The notes beneath the pieces were generated by a model. It had not been told where the DNA came from. It saw nothing but the letters and a program-made list of their open reading frames with translations, and did not search any database. A stretch of 64,000 nt of DNA, taken from the NCBI GenBank assembly GCA_016788295.1, contig JAEUSY010000004.1, positions 124,001-188,000 on the forward strand, written 5' to 3'. Position numbers and translations under genes: made by a program. Shown one piece after another: positions 32,855-42,352 of the stretch. Position 1 is the stretch's first letter. Each line of letters opens with the position of its first letter. This DNA is from Flavobacteriales bacterium. GTDB taxonomy: Bacteria; Bacteroidota; Bacteroidia; Flavobacteriales_F; PHOS-HE28.

Positions 32855-34278
32855 TTTGCACTACGTATCGGTCCCACGAAGGTAGTGTTGACCTCTTCGA
32901 TGAGACGGTCGCCGGAGTAGACACCAATGGTGAGCTTGGTCTTCGTTCCCTTCACTTCCGAGGGGTCGAGCAGAATGAACATGGCCCCTTGGCCCAATGC
33001 GGCCTTCTCCAGAAACACTTCCTTACCCACAAGCTTGATCTCACCTTTCACTCCTTCAAGACGGAACTCCAGCGGCAGATCACGCGAGGTCTTGTTCACC
33101 ACCTTGTAGTTGTACAGGTTGCTGATAAGGCCGTCCTCTGTTTGTTGGAACAACATGCCCGGTGTGCGCAGTACGGTCGCCTCCACATCGCTACGCAGTA
33201 CGATCAACGTGATGATGATACCTACCAGCACCGACAGCACGGCCGTGTACGCCTTCATGCGCGTTGTGTAGCGCCATGGCTGTTTCTCACTGATCTGTGT
33301 CTCACTGGCAAAGCGGATCAGTCCATTGGGCAGGTCCACGCTCTCCATCATGTGGTTGCATGCATCAATGCATGCCGTGCAGTTCACGCATTCGAGCTGA
33401 GTGCCGTTCCGGATATCAATACCGGTGGGACATACATGCACACAGGCCTTGCAATCAATACAATCACCCTTGCCCAAGGCCGCACGGTCCTCGCCCTTGC
33501 GGAACTTGGCACGGCCCTCACCGCGGACGTGGTCGTAAGCCACGACCAGGCTCTGGCGATCGAGCAGCACGCCCTGCAAGCGGCCATAGGGACACATGGT
33601 GGTGCAGACCTGTTCACGCAGGAACGCGAAGACGCCATAGAACAGGAAGGAGAACACCATCATGGCCACAAAGCCCCCGAAGTGCTCTGATGGCGGCGAG
33701 GTGATGATCTCGATCAGCGCATCGCTGCCCACGATGTAGGCCAGGAAGGTGTTGCCAATAAGGAACGCGATCCCGAAGAACAGGATGTGCTTCACCGTTT
33801 TACGGATCAGCTTATCGGCATTCCAAGGACCTTTGTTCAGCGCTTGCTGCTGCTTCCAATCGCCTTCGATCCAATACTCGATACGGCGGTAAACGAGCTC
33901 CATGAACACGGTCTGAGGACAGACCCAACCACAGAACAGGCGACCGAAGACGACCGTGAACAGCGCGATGAAAATGACGCCCGCGATGAACGCCAGAACG
34001 AACAAGTGGATATCCTGGGGCCAGAAGGTCTGACCGAAGATCACGAAGCGCCTGCCCAGCAGATCGATCTGCAACAAGGGATCACCACCAATGCGCAGGA
34101 AGGGTCCCAGGAACAGGAACACCAGCAGGCCGTAACCCACCAGTGCCCGTTTGTTGAACCATTTACCAGAAGGTTTCTTGGGATAGACCCAAACGCGCTT
34201 ACCGCGTTTGTCCACCGTTGCGATGGAATCCCTGAAACTCTCGTCGCGTTGTTGACCGTTCGGTCGCTCTGTGTCCAT
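32851..34278 (-). CDS. ccoG: Cytochrome c oxidase accessory protein CcoG (polyferredoxin)
   Basis: A 475-residue membrane ferredoxin implicated in Cu reduction for cbb3 assembly. Motifs: FCGWVCPQTVFMELVYRRIE, CTTMCPYGRLQGVLLD, two 4Fe-4S sites CIDCKACVHVCP and CVNCTACIDAC, about five membrane helices, and a C-terminal Ig-like domain (YNYKVVNKTSRDLPLEFRLE). A GTG start at 34284 would overlap the ccoP stop by ATGA-type coupling; the ATG at 34278 was chosen. Confidence 0.92.
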   Translation of the reverse strand: MDTERPNGQQRDESFRDSIATVDKRGKRVWVYPKKPSGKWFNKRALVGYGLLVFLFLGPFLRIGGDPLLQIDLLGRRFVIFGQTFWPQDIHLFVLAFIAGVIFIALFTVVFGRLFCGWVCPQTVFMELVYRRIEYWIEGDWKQQQALNKGPWNADKLIRKTVKHILFFGIAFLIGNTFLAYIVGSDALIEIITSPPSEHFGGFVAMMVFSFLFYGVFAFLREQVCTTMCPYGRLQGVLLDRQSLVVAYDHVRGEGRAKFRKGEDRAALGKGDCIDCKACVHVCPTGIDIRNGTQLECVNCTACIDACNHMMESVDLPNGLIRFASETQISEKQPWRYTTRMKAYTAVLSVLVGIIITLIVLRSDVEATVLRTPGMLFQQTEDGLISNLYNYKVVNKTSRDLPLEFRLEGVKGEIKLVGKEVFLEKAALGQGAMFILLDPSEVKGTKTKLTIGVYSGDRLIEEVNTTFVGPIRSAK

Positions 34279-34280
34279 GT

Positions 34281-35447
34281 TCACTTGACTACTGCAACGG
34301 CCGTCGAATCCGTTGCAGATGCGGACGCGCTGTCAGCAGGTGAGGCAGAACCTTCGGGAGCCCAAAGCTCGCCCTGTGGGGCCTTCGCGTTGGCGGGATT
34401 GCTGCCTTGCAGCGATAGGATGTAGCTGGCCACTTGTTGGATCTCCATCGGCTTCAGGTCCTTCTGCCAGCTCTGCATGCCCTTTTCCACCACCCCGTAC
34501 TTGATGGTGGTGAAGACATGGTTGATGCTTCCGCCATGGAGCCAGTAGGTATCCGTGAGGTTGGGTCCTACCGCATTGCCTTCGCCGTTCTCGCCATGGC
34601 AGGCCTTGCAATACGTCACGAAGGTGTTCTTACCGGCAGCGAGGGCGGAGGCATCCGTGAGGGCCACAACGGTCTTTTCGTCCACTGCGGCAGCTGACTT
34701 GGCGAGGTAAGCAGCAACATCGGCCTTGGCCTGCGCCATTTCCTGCTCGTACTCATCGGCCTGGTGCAACCACGTGCCCGATACATGCACATTGAAGATG
34801 TACACTACGCTCCAAATGATGGTGCCGTAGAACAACCACAGCCACCACGGAGGAAGCACGTTGTCCAGTTCGCGGATGCCATCGTACTCGTGGTGCATCA
34901 GGATGTCCTGTTCCTTCTCCACCTTCACCGTACGGGTGAGCTTGTTGAGGATCGCATCCGCGAAGGAGTCACCCTCCTTGGCCTTGCGAGCGGCTTCCTC
35001 CTCAGGACCACTGAGCGCGCGCACCATGCCGCGCACCACCGATAGCTGGGCTACAATGATGACGAAGAAAATGATGTTGGTGCTGATGAGCCAGTACATC
35101 AGCGTCTGCGTGGTCACCATGGCCAGACCGGGAATGGCGGCCTGTGCGTCCAACGAGGATGCGGCGAATATGACCAGCAGTACCATGGCTGCACGGCGGC
35201 CTTTCAGGTAATCAGCCCATACCGTACCTGTTCCGCCCAAGGTCTTCATGATCCCTGAGAGGGTGAGGATGATGACCACTTGGAGCACGGCCATGGCCAG
35301 CAGGATGTAGTTGGTCTCCATGGTCGGGTTCTCCAACAGGCTGGCCGCAGAAGCCGCAGCAGGGGCCGCGTCCTGAGCAAGGACCGGTGCGGCGGCCAGG
35401 CCACCGACAAGGAGAAGGGCAAAGGGGAGGATGTTCCGTAGACGCAT
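34281..35447 (-). CDS. ccoP: cbb3 oxidase subunit CcoP, single-haem form
   Basis: A 388-residue membrane cytochrome c subunit. There is a signal-like N-terminus (LPFALLLVGGLAAAPVLAQ), two or three extra membrane segments, then the CcoP signature HEYDGIRELDNVLPPWWLWL and its helix. A single cytochrome c domain carries CKACH (C280-H284) and a late methionine region. Classical CcoP has two c-type haems; only one CxxCH is present here, as in other Bacteroidota. An Ala/Ser-rich tail follows. The extra N-terminal ~150 residues look like an added membrane module. Confidence 0.9.
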   Translation of the reverse strand: MRLRNILPFALLLVGGLAAAPVLAQDAAPAAASAASLLENPTMETNYILLAMAVLQVVIILTLSGIMKTLGGTGTVWADYLKGRRAAMVLLVIFAASSLDAQAAIPGLAMVTTQTLMYWLISTNIIFFVIIVAQLSVVRGMVRALSGPEEEAARKAKEGDSFADAILNKLTRTVKVEKEQDILMHHEYDGIRELDNVLPPWWLWLFYGTIIWSVVYIFNVHVSGTWLHQADEYEQEMAQAKADVAAYLAKSAAAVDEKTVVALTDASALAAGKNTFVTYCKACHGENGEGNAVGPNLTDTYWLHGGSINHVFTTIKYGVVEKGMQSWQKDLKPMEIQQVASYILSLQGSNPANAKAPQGELWAPEGSASPADSASASATDSTAVAVVK

Positions 35448-35465
35448 GGTGGTTCGGATGTGCGT

Positions 35466-35645
35466 TCAGGCTTGTTCGTTCTCGGAAAGAGGCAGCTGTT
35501 CCATGTGGGAAATGCGGCTGCGGTCGGTGGTCAGTATATACCAAGAGGCCACGATGAAGATGCCCACGAACAGCACGAAGGCCGCGACCGGATAGATCTC
35601 GATATCGGAGATCGACGTCATGTGGTGCTTGATGAACTTCAGCAT
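35466..35645 (-). CDS. ccoQ: CcoQ-like small cbb3 oxidase subunit (59 residues)
   Basis: A short frame between ccoNO and ccoP, from ATG 35645 to TGA at 35466-35468. The protein starts MLKFIKHHMTSISDIEIYP, has one membrane helix (AAFVLFVGIFIVASWYIL) and an acidic tail ending SENEQA. Size, one-helix topology and position match CcoQ/FixQ, which stabilises the oxidase complex. Gaps are 9 bases to ccoNO and 18 to ccoP. Confidence 0.82.
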   Translation of the reverse strand: MLKFIKHHMTSISDIEIYPVAAFVLFVGIFIVASWYILTTDRSRISHMEQLPLSENEQA

Positions 35646-35654
35646 GGCAGTGGG

Positions 35655-37787
35655 TTATTGGGCTTGCACGACCTGCGTGGCGGGCTTCTGCTTGATGTCG
35701 GTACCCATGCGCTGCAGGTAGGCGATCAGGGCGATGATGTCCTTGTTCGCGTCCGCCTCGATACCGTCCTTCTTCAGGTTGGCGGCCACTTTGGCGGCCT
35801 GCGCCTCCAGGTCGGCAACGGCAAGCTCATCGAAGCCCTCGGCATAGGGCACACCCAGCTTCTGCATGGCGCGGATCTTGGCCGGAATGGTGACCTTATC
35901 TATCTCGTTCTCGTACATGTGCGGGTAGGGCGGCATCAACGAACCTGCGCTCATGCTGGTGGGGTCGTACATGTGGTAGTAGTGCCAGCTATCAGGGTAC
36001 TTGCCACCCACACGGTGCAGATCCGGACCGGTGCGCTTGCTACCCCATTGGAAGGGGTGATCATAGATGAACTCGCCGGCCTTGCTGTATTCACCATAAC
36101 GTTCGGTCTCGCTGCGGAACGGACGTATCATCTGGGAGTGGCAGGTGTAGCACCCTTCCTTGATGTAGATATCCCGACCGTACAGTTCGAGCGGCGTGTA
36201 GGGCTTCACCTCGGTGATCGTGGGCACGTTGCTCTTGATCAGGAAGGTGGGCACCAGTTCGATGAGACCGCCGATGGCAACGAGCACCAGGCTAACCACC
36301 AACATCATGATGGGACGACGCTCGATGGCGCGGTGCCAGTAACCACCGCTTTCGCCCTTATAGTTCTTCTCCAGTGCGGGAGCTTCAGCATCCTCGTTGG
36401 CGATGAGCTTGCCGCTGGCGATGGTCTTCCAAACGTTCACCACCATGAGCAGTGCACCGATGAGGTAGAGCGAACCGCCCAAGCCGCGCATCCAGTAGGC
36501 ATACTTGATCTGCAGTACAGTGTCCAGGAAGTTCTTGTACACCAGGTAACCATCTGGCGTGAACTGCTTCCACATCAGGCTCTGCGTAAAGCCGGCGAAG
36601 TAGAGCGGAATGGCGTAGAACACGATGCCCAGCGTTCCGATCCAGAAGTGTGCATTGGCCATACCCTTGCTGTAGAGCTTGGTGCCCCACATGCGTGGAA
36701 CCAACCAGTAGATCATACCGAAGGTGAGGAAGCCGTTCCAGCCGAGGCCGCCAACGTGCACGTGGGCAATGGTCCAGTCGGTGAAGTGGCTGATGCTGTT
36801 CAAGAACTTGGTGCTCAGCAGGGGGCCTTCGAGCGTGGACATGCCGTACGCCGTGATGGCCACCACCATGAACTTCAGCACGGGCTCATCACGTACACGG
36901 TCCCATGCACCACGCAGGGTGAGCAGACCGTTGAGCATACCACCCCAGCTGGGTGCGATGAGCATGATGCTGAACACCGTACCGAGGCTCTGCGCCCAAT
37001 CAGGCAGCGAGCTGTACAGCAGGTGGTGCGGGCCGGCCCAGATGTAGATGAAGATCAGTGCCCAGAAATGGATGATGGAGAGCTTGTAGCTGTACACCGG
37101 TCGGTTGGCGGCCTTCGGCATGAAGTAGTACATGAGGCCCAGGTAGGGAGTGGTGAGGAAGAAGGCCACCGCGTTGTGACCATACCACCACTGCACCAGT
37201 GCATCCTGCACCCCAGCGTACCAGCTGTAGCTCTTGAAGAGCGTTACAGGCATCTCGAAGCTGTTCACGATGTGCAGCATGGCCACGGTGACCCATGTGG
37301 CGATGTAGAACCAGATGGCCACGTACAGGTGACGCTCGCGGCGCTTCAGGATGGTGCCGAACATATTAATACCGAACACCACCCAGATCAGCGTGATGGC
37401 GATATCAATGGGCCACTCCAACTCGGCATACTCCTTACCGGTGGTGAAACCAAGTGGCAGCGAAATGGCCGCGGCCGCGATGATCAATTGCCAGCCCCAG
37501 AAATGGAGCCAGCTCAGCCCATCGCTGAACATGCGGGCCTTCAACAGGCGCTGCAGGCTGTAGTAGATGCCTGCGAACATGCCGTTGCCCACGAAAGCGA
37601 AGATCACGGCATTGGTATGCAGTGGGCGCAAGCGGCCGAAGGTCAGCCACTCGGCAATGTTCCAACTGGGTATCACCATTTGGAAAGCAGCCGTAAGGCC
37701 AACAAGCATCCCTACGATGCCAAAAATGATCGTGGCCATGATAAAGGCCTTCACGATCTTGTTGTCGTACTGGAAACGTTCGATCAT
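35655..37787 (-). CDS. ccoN: cbb3 cytochrome oxidase, fused CcoN-CcoO subunit
   Basis: A 710-residue fusion of the catalytic subunit I and the mono-haem c subunit II. The N-terminal ~470 residues form the haem-copper oxidase core with twelve helices; metal-site regions include WYGHNAVAFFLTTPYLGLMY and WAGPHHLLY. The C-terminal part (~485-700) is CcoO, with IYIKEGCYTCHSQMIRP (haem c site from C546) and GSKRTGPDLHRVGGKY. It is a high-affinity terminal oxidase for low oxygen. The ccoN-ccoO fusion is known in Bacteroidota. It begins four bases after ccoS. Confidence 0.95.
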   Translation of the reverse strand: MIERFQYDNKIVKAFIMATIIFGIVGMLVGLTAAFQMVIPSWNIAEWLTFGRLRPLHTNAVIFAFVGNGMFAGIYYSLQRLLKARMFSDGLSWLHFWGWQLIIAAAAISLPLGFTTGKEYAELEWPIDIAITLIWVVFGINMFGTILKRRERHLYVAIWFYIATWVTVAMLHIVNSFEMPVTLFKSYSWYAGVQDALVQWWYGHNAVAFFLTTPYLGLMYYFMPKAANRPVYSYKLSIIHFWALIFIYIWAGPHHLLYSSLPDWAQSLGTVFSIMLIAPSWGGMLNGLLTLRGAWDRVRDEPVLKFMVVAITAYGMSTLEGPLLSTKFLNSISHFTDWTIAHVHVGGLGWNGFLTFGMIYWLVPRMWGTKLYSKGMANAHFWIGTLGIVFYAIPLYFAGFTQSLMWKQFTPDGYLVYKNFLDTVLQIKYAYWMRGLGGSLYLIGALLMVVNVWKTIASGKLIANEDAEAPALEKNYKGESGGYWHRAIERRPIMMLVVSLVLVAIGGLIELVPTFLIKSNVPTITEVKPYTPLELYGRDIYIKEGCYTCHSQMIRPFRSETERYGEYSKAGEFIYDHPFQWGSKRTGPDLHRVGGKYPDSWHYYHMYDPTSMSAGSLMPPYPHMYENEIDKVTIPAKIRAMQKLGVPYAEGFDELAVADLEAQAAKVAANLKKDGIEADANKDIIALIAYLQRMGTDIKQKPATQVVQAQ

Positions 37788-37791
37788 CGCG

Positions 37792-37983
37792 TCAAGCGTT
37801 GGGGTTCGTGGTCGAGTTGCTGGAAGATTCGATCGGCTTCACCGGACGGGCATCGCCCAGGATACGCACTGAGGGCGAGCGATCATCGTCGAACTGTCCG
37901 CTGCGCACCGCCCACGTGAAGGCCGCGAGAAAGAGCACGGCGACCACGGTACTGGCGGTGATCAGGAGGAAGATGACATTCAT
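37792..37983 (-). CDS. ccoS: cbb3 oxidase assembly protein CcoS
   Basis: A 63-residue protein with one N-terminal membrane helix (FLLITASTVVAVLFLAAFTW) followed by the family motif AVRSGQFDDD and a short polar tail. CcoS is needed for putting the haem/copper cofactors into cbb3 oxidase. It lies between ccoI (68-base gap) and ccoNO (4-base gap). Confidence 0.9.
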   Translation of the reverse strand: MNVIFLLITASTVVAVLFLAAFTWAVRSGQFDDDRSPSVRILGDARPVKPIESSSNSTTNPNA

Positions 37984-38051
37984 GTGACGATACTTTCGAG
38001 GGCCAAATGTGGCGGGTGTGCCATGACCGATCCATGACCTTGCTCAGTCGT

Positions 38052-40475
38052 TCAGCTGACTTTCGTCATGTTCCGATCACTTCGCCATGCGCGGAGAGCG
38101 GCCCAAGTGGTGGCCAGCGTAACGAACCCTACCACGGTCACCGAGCTCAACGGCATTAGTATCGCCGCGATCAGCGGAGTGAGCTTGCCGGCAACGGCGA
38201 AGGACACGCCGGTAACGTTGTACATGAGCGATAGGCCCAGGCTCATCTTCACGATGGTGCGTGCCTTGCGCGTAAGCCAAAGTGCCTTGGGCAGATGTCC
38301 CAAGCTGCGTGCATCCAGAATGGCATCGCTGGCGGGCGTCAATGCCGCGCTCGATTCGCTCACGGTCATGCCCACATCGCTCTGTGCCAGGGCACCCGCA
38401 TCATTGAGGCCATCGCCCACCATCATCACACGGTGCCCCTCCTTCTGCAAGTCGGCCACATAGGCCGACTTGTCGGGCGGCGTGCAACCCACCCGCATGG
38501 TGGCCTCACCGAACGCTGCGGCCACTTCGGCATCCACGTTCGAGTCGCCGGTGAGCAGGTGCGTGGAGGCCATGCCCTTCATGCCCGCAATTGCGGATGA
38601 CATTCCCGAGCGGGCCCGTTTGCGCACCACGAAATAGCCCCGGTGCATACCACCGATGGCCACGTGCACCTGTGCCTCGCCCGGCACCAGTTCAACGCGC
38701 TCGCCTTGTGTATACGTTGCGGATCCAATGCGCAGTGCAAGCCCGCGCACCACGCCCGAGACGCCCATACCGGCGACCTCCTCCACCTCTATCGCATCGC
38801 TCACCTCGGCCTTGATGCCGTTATACAGCACCGCGCTCAATGGATGTGCGCTGTTGCGGGCCAGTGAGCGCACGCGCTGTTCCTCATCGGGTGTCAAGGG
38901 CACGCCGACGAAGCGCATCTCATAGGCCTCTCGTGCTGTGAGGGTGCCTGTCTTGTCATACACTACGGCGTCCACGCGTGCCATGCGTTCCACCACCTCG
39001 GCATCGCGCAGGAAAACACCATGCTTGCCCAGCAGGCGCATGGTGTGGCCATAGGCGAAAGGCATGCTCAAGGCCAATGCGCACGGGCAGGCCACGATCA
39101 GCACAGCAGTGACCACCGGCCACACCATGGCCGCATCCTTGCCCGCCCAGTAGATACCCGCCGCGGCCGAGATCAGCAGCACCGCGATGGTGAAGCGCTG
39201 CGCCACCGCATCGATCATGCGCGGCATGGCTGGCCTGCGTTGTGCGGAAGTACCTGCATGCTCTTCCCACAAACGCTTCAAGTGGCTTTGTTGGAAGGGG
39301 CGCAATACCTCCAGCTCAATGGCGGCGCCGCGCTGGCGACCACCGGCACGCACCGTATCACCCACCGCACGGCGCACCGGCAAAGGCTCACCGGTGATGA
39401 AGCTGTTGTCGATGTTGCCAATGCCCTCGCGAAGCACGCTGTCCACCGGCACCAGCTCCTGGTCGCGCACAACAATGCGATCGCCCTCTGCCAGATCACC
39501 CACACCCACGGCCTCCTCCACTTCGCCCTTCTTCCGGATCACCACCAGTGGAAGGAAATCGCTGAGGTCGCGATCGAAGCTGAGCGCCTGATAGGTGTAT
39601 GCCTGATACCAACGCCCCACCAACAGGAAGAACACCAGACCGGCAAGCGAATCGAAATAACCCGGGCCGATATCGAGGATCACGTCCGCTGCACTGCGGG
39701 CGAACAGGGCCACGATGCCCAACGCTATGGGCTGATCGATGTTGACCTGGCGCGTGCGAATGCCGGCCCATGCCGACGTGAAGAAATCGGTACTGGAGAA
39801 CAGGAGGACCGGCAACGAGAACACCAGGCTCAGGTACTGGAATCCCTTCAGCAAAAGATGATCACTGTCATCGGCACCCAAGTACTCGGGAAAGCTGAAA
39901 AGCATGATGTTGCCGAATGCAAAGGCGGCGATGCCCAGCTTCACATACAGGATGCGCGGCACACCTGGTCCACGGCGGGCCTTCTTGTCGCGATCGGTGT
40001 TCAGCAGCGGTGGGTAACCGATGCGGCGCAGCAGCTCCACCAGAGCGCGGAGGCTCAACCGGTCCTCACGGAAGGTGATGCTGAGCTCCTTCTCTGAAAA
40101 ACGCACCCGAGAACGGATGATGGCCGGCTCGACACGTTGCAGGTTTTCCAGCAACCAGATGCAGCTGCTGCAGTGCATCTGTGGCACCGAAAGAGTCACT
40201 CTTGTGATACCATCCTCACTGTACTCCACCAGCTTGTCGCGCACCTCGGCGATCTCGAACAGCTCGGGGCGTAGTTCCGAGGTATCGCGCTCCTCCTTTA
40301 CGCCCGGCTTCTCGGCCAGTTCGTAATAGTCGCAAAGTCCGCTCTCCTGCAACAGACCGTAAACGGCCCGGCAACCCTGGCAACAGAAGTCCTTTTCATC
40401 GAACCTAAGGTGCTCATCGCGGCAGGTATCGCCGCAGTGGTAGCACGTCAGCAGGGGTATGGTCACTCTCTTCAC
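38052..40475 (-). CDS. ccoI: Copper-type P1B ATPase CcoI/FixI
   Basis: An ~807-residue metal ATPase that supplies copper for cbb3 assembly. The N-terminus has a Cys-rich metal-binding domain (LTCYHCGDTC and FCCQGC), followed by an HMA domain with MHCSSCIWLLE. The membrane ion site is VACPCALALSMPF, the phosphorylation motif YDKTGTLTA and the hinge GDGLNDAGAL. The frame is open up to 40559. GTG at 40475 (or 40466) puts the Cys-rich domain close to the N-terminus as in relatives, and a near-match -7 box (GACTTTTG on the minus strand, 40480-40487) lies just upstream. It heads the cco operon. Confidence 0.9.
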   Translation of the reverse strand: MKRVTIPLLTCYHCGDTCRDEHLRFDEKDFCCQGCRAVYGLLQESGLCDYYELAEKPGVKEERDTSELRPELFEIAEVRDKLVEYSEDGITRVTLSVPQMHCSSCIWLLENLQRVEPAIIRSRVRFSEKELSITFREDRLSLRALVELLRRIGYPPLLNTDRDKKARRGPGVPRILYVKLGIAAFAFGNIMLFSFPEYLGADDSDHLLLKGFQYLSLVFSLPVLLFSSTDFFTSAWAGIRTRQVNIDQPIALGIVALFARSAADVILDIGPGYFDSLAGLVFFLLVGRWYQAYTYQALSFDRDLSDFLPLVVIRKKGEVEEAVGVGDLAEGDRIVVRDQELVPVDSVLREGIGNIDNSFITGEPLPVRRAVGDTVRAGGRQRGAAIELEVLRPFQQSHLKRLWEEHAGTSAQRRPAMPRMIDAVAQRFTIAVLLISAAAGIYWAGKDAAMVWPVVTAVLIVACPCALALSMPFAYGHTMRLLGKHGVFLRDAEVVERMARVDAVVYDKTGTLTAREAYEMRFVGVPLTPDEEQRVRSLARNSAHPLSAVLYNGIKAEVSDAIEVEEVAGMGVSGVVRGLALRIGSATYTQGERVELVPGEAQVHVAIGGMHRGYFVVRKRARSGMSSAIAGMKGMASTHLLTGDSNVDAEVAAAFGEATMRVGCTPPDKSAYVADLQKEGHRVMMVGDGLNDAGALAQSDVGMTVSESSAALTPASDAILDARSLGHLPKALWLTRKARTIVKMSLGLSLMYNVTGVSFAVAGKLTPLIAAILMPLSSVTVVGFVTLATTWAALRAWRSDRNMTKVS

Positions 40476-40575
40476 GTGACAAAAGTCAAAGTCGGTAACA
40501 AGAGCGGACCTGACGAACATCAGCCTGTTGATGCACATTGGCGGAACACGCCGATGCATGGCGAATGCTGCGGGC

Positions 40576-40583
40576 TACTTTTG
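40576..40583 (+). promoter_or_regulatory. Candidate -7 promoter element for the methyltransferase gene
   Basis: TACTTTTG, a full TAnnTTTG match, ends 20 bases before the ATG at 40603. It excludes the in-frame upstream start at 40528. Confidence 0.5.
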
Positions 40584-40602
40584 CCATGCACCACAGCGAG
40601 CA

Positions 40603-41391
40603 ATGAGCGATCAGATCAGACAACTGGGCAGTTACCTGGGCCACTTGGTTAAGGCACGCACGCGGCACGGTGTGCACAGCCCGTTCGTTTACGACCTCAT
40701 TTCGCAAGTGCTCCGCCCCAGCAACGAGCTGCCGGAGTTCGCGCCCATGGAGAAGCTGCGCGAAGACCTGCTGCACAGCGAGCAGACCATCCGAGTGAAC
40801 GACCTCGGCGCCGGTTCGCGCGTATTCGACCTGCCGGTACGTCGTGTTGCGGACATCGCCCGTTCGGCCATGAAACCGCCACGGCAGGCTCAGCTGCTGT
40901 TCCGCCTGGCCCGCTACTTCCGAACGGAGCATGTGCTTGAGCTTGGCACCTCCTTCGGCATCAGCACGCTTTACCTGGCCAAAGGCGCGGAAGAAGGACA
41001 GGTGACCACCATTGAAGGCTGCCCACAGACCTGCCGCATCGCGCAGCACCACTTCGAGCAACTGAAACAGCGGAACATCCTGCCGGTGTTGGGCAGTTTC
41101 CGAACACGCCTGCCCGAAGTGCTGGGCCGCATGGAACGGATCGACCTGGCCTTTATTGATGGCCACCACGCCAAGGAACCCACCCTGGAGTATTTCGAGC
41201 AATGCCTCGCCAAGGCCCACAACGATACGGTGTTCGTGTTCGACGACATCCATTGGAGCCGTGGCATGGAAGAGGCCTGGGAGGCGATCAAGGCGCATGA
41301 GCGCGTCACCGTCACCATCGACCTCTACAACATGGGGCTGGTGTTCCTCCGTCGCGAACAAGTGCCCCAGCACTTCGTTCTGCGCTACTGA
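40603..41391 (+). CDS. Class I SAM-dependent methyltransferase (O-methyltransferase-like)
   Basis: A 262-residue protein. Residues ~20-80 hold a helical region with RTRHGVHSPFVYDLISQVLR, common in Bacteroidota members. The SAM fold follows: VLELGTSFGISTLYLAKGA (motif I), VTTIEG (motif II acidic residue), IDLAFIDGHHAKEPTLEYFE and VFVFDDIHWSRGMEEAWEAI. The DxH pair resembles metal-dependent O-methyltransferases. Substrate unknown. It is divergent from the cco operon and 50 bases upstream of the cobalamin adenosyltransferase. Confidence 0.85.
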   Translation: MSDQIRQLGSYLGHLVKARTRHGVHSPFVYDLISQVLRPSNELPEFAPMEKLREDLLHSEQTIRVNDLGAGSRVFDLPVRRVADIARSAMKPPRQAQLLFRLARYFRTEHVLELGTSFGISTLYLAKGAEEGQVTTIEGCPQTCRIAQHHFEQLKQRNILPVLGSFRTRLPEVLGRMERIDLAFIDGHHAKEPTLEYFEQCLAKAHNDTVFVFDDIHWSRGMEEAWEAIKAHERVTVTIDLYNMGLVFLRREQVPQHFVLRY

Positions 41392-41441
41392 ACGAGGCAC
41401 CGAACGCGGTTCCTTCCTTACTTCGTGGCCCAACCCACACC

Positions 41442-41993
41442 ATGAAGATCTACACGCGCACCGGCGATGGCGGGCAGACCAGCCTGCTGGGCGGCACCCG
41501 GGTACCCAAGGACCACCTGCGCATTGAGGCCTACGGCACCGTTGACGAGCTCAACAGCCACCTCGGCATGCTGCGCGACCTGAGCCGCGTACACCACGGC
41601 GAGCGCATCATGGTCATCCAGCAGACGCTCTTTTCCATCGGATCGCGCCTGGCAGCAGGCTCCGAGGAAGAGGCCGAACGCTTCAAGGTACCGGCGGTGG
41701 GCGAAGAGGACATCGCCCAGCTGGAAAAGGACATGGACGCCATGGACACCGAGTTGGAGCCCATGCGCAACTTCATCCTGCCCGGCGGCCATCCCGCAGT
41801 ATCGCAGGCCCACATCTGCCGCACCGTGTGCCGCAGGGCCGAGCGCCGGGTGGTGCAACTGGCCGCCCATGAGGCCATTCCCGAAACGGTGGTACGCTAC
41901 CTCAACCGGCTCTCGGACCTGCTCTTCGTAATGGCCCGCCACTTGGCCAAGGTGAACGGCGTGGCCGATATCCCTTGGCGGCCAAGGGCTTGA
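41442..41993 (+). CDS. Cob(I)alamin adenosyltransferase, PduO type
   Basis: A 183-residue enzyme that makes adenosylcobalamin from ATP and cob(I)alamin. Motifs: the N-terminal ATP site TRTGDGGQTSLLGGTRVPKD, IEAYGTVDELNSHLGMLRD, and the C-terminal FILPGGHPAVSQAHICRTVC followed by RRAERRVV. No B12-dependent enzyme or other cobalamin gene is nearby. A near-match -7 box (TTACTTCG, 41418-41425) precedes the ATG at short distance. Confidence 0.93.
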   Translation: MKIYTRTGDGGQTSLLGGTRVPKDHLRIEAYGTVDELNSHLGMLRDLSRVHHGERIMVIQQTLFSIGSRLAAGSEEEAERFKVPAVGEEDIAQLEKDMDAMDTELEPMRNFILPGGHPAVSQAHICRTVCRRAERRVVQLAAHEAIPETVVRYLNRLSDLLFVMARHLAKVNGVADIPWRPRA

Positions 41994-42067
41994 GCCCGGA
42001 ACAGGGCCCGCCGCCACCGGCAATCCCAACGGTTGATAAATCTGCGTTCGCCGCATGGCGATCCGGC

Positions 42068-42075
42068 TATATTTG
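42068..42075 (+). promoter_or_regulatory. Candidate -7 promoter element for the DUF2795 gene
   Basis: TATATTTG, a full TAnnTTTG match, ends 36 bases before the ATG at 42112. It rules out the in-frame start at 42055. Confidence 0.5.
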
Positions 42076-42111
42076 CCGCCGATTTCACGGACCCTAACAC
42101 GGCCATATAGC

Positions 42112-42333
42112 ATGTACTGGACATTGGAACTCGCCTCGTACCTGGAGGACGCCCCCTGGCCCGCCACCAAGGATGAGCTTATCGATTTCGCCATGCGCAC
42201 CGGCGCTCCCCTCGAAGTGGTGGAGAACCTGCAAGGCATTGAGGACGACGAGGAGGTCTTCGAGACCATCGAGGACATCTGGCCGGACTATCCATCGAAG
42301 GAGGACTTCTTCTTCAACGAGGACGAATACTGA
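42112..42333 (+). CDS. DUF2795 domain small acidic protein
   Basis: A 73-residue protein starting MYWTLELASYLEDAPWPATK and continuing DELIDFAMRTGAPLEVVENL, both highly typical of the Bacteroidota DUF2795 family. The C-terminal half is very acidic (DDEEVFETIEDIWPDYPS and a final FFNEDEY). No membrane segment. Function unknown; the fold is related to a short helical domain. It has its own promoter and is closed by a terminator before secA. Confidence 0.88.
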   Translation: MYWTLELASYLEDAPWPATKDELIDFAMRTGAPLEVVENLQGIEDDEEVFETIEDIWPDYPSKEDFFFNEDEY

Positions 42334-42352
42334 ACCGACCCGAACTGCAACG

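Noticed and set aside
35460-37919. An 819-codon open frame on the plus strand opposite ccoNO
   Set aside because: It lies wholly antisense to a clear oxidase gene, and the product is rich in His/Gly/Glu without any domain. Long antisense frames are expected in this GC-rich codon usage.
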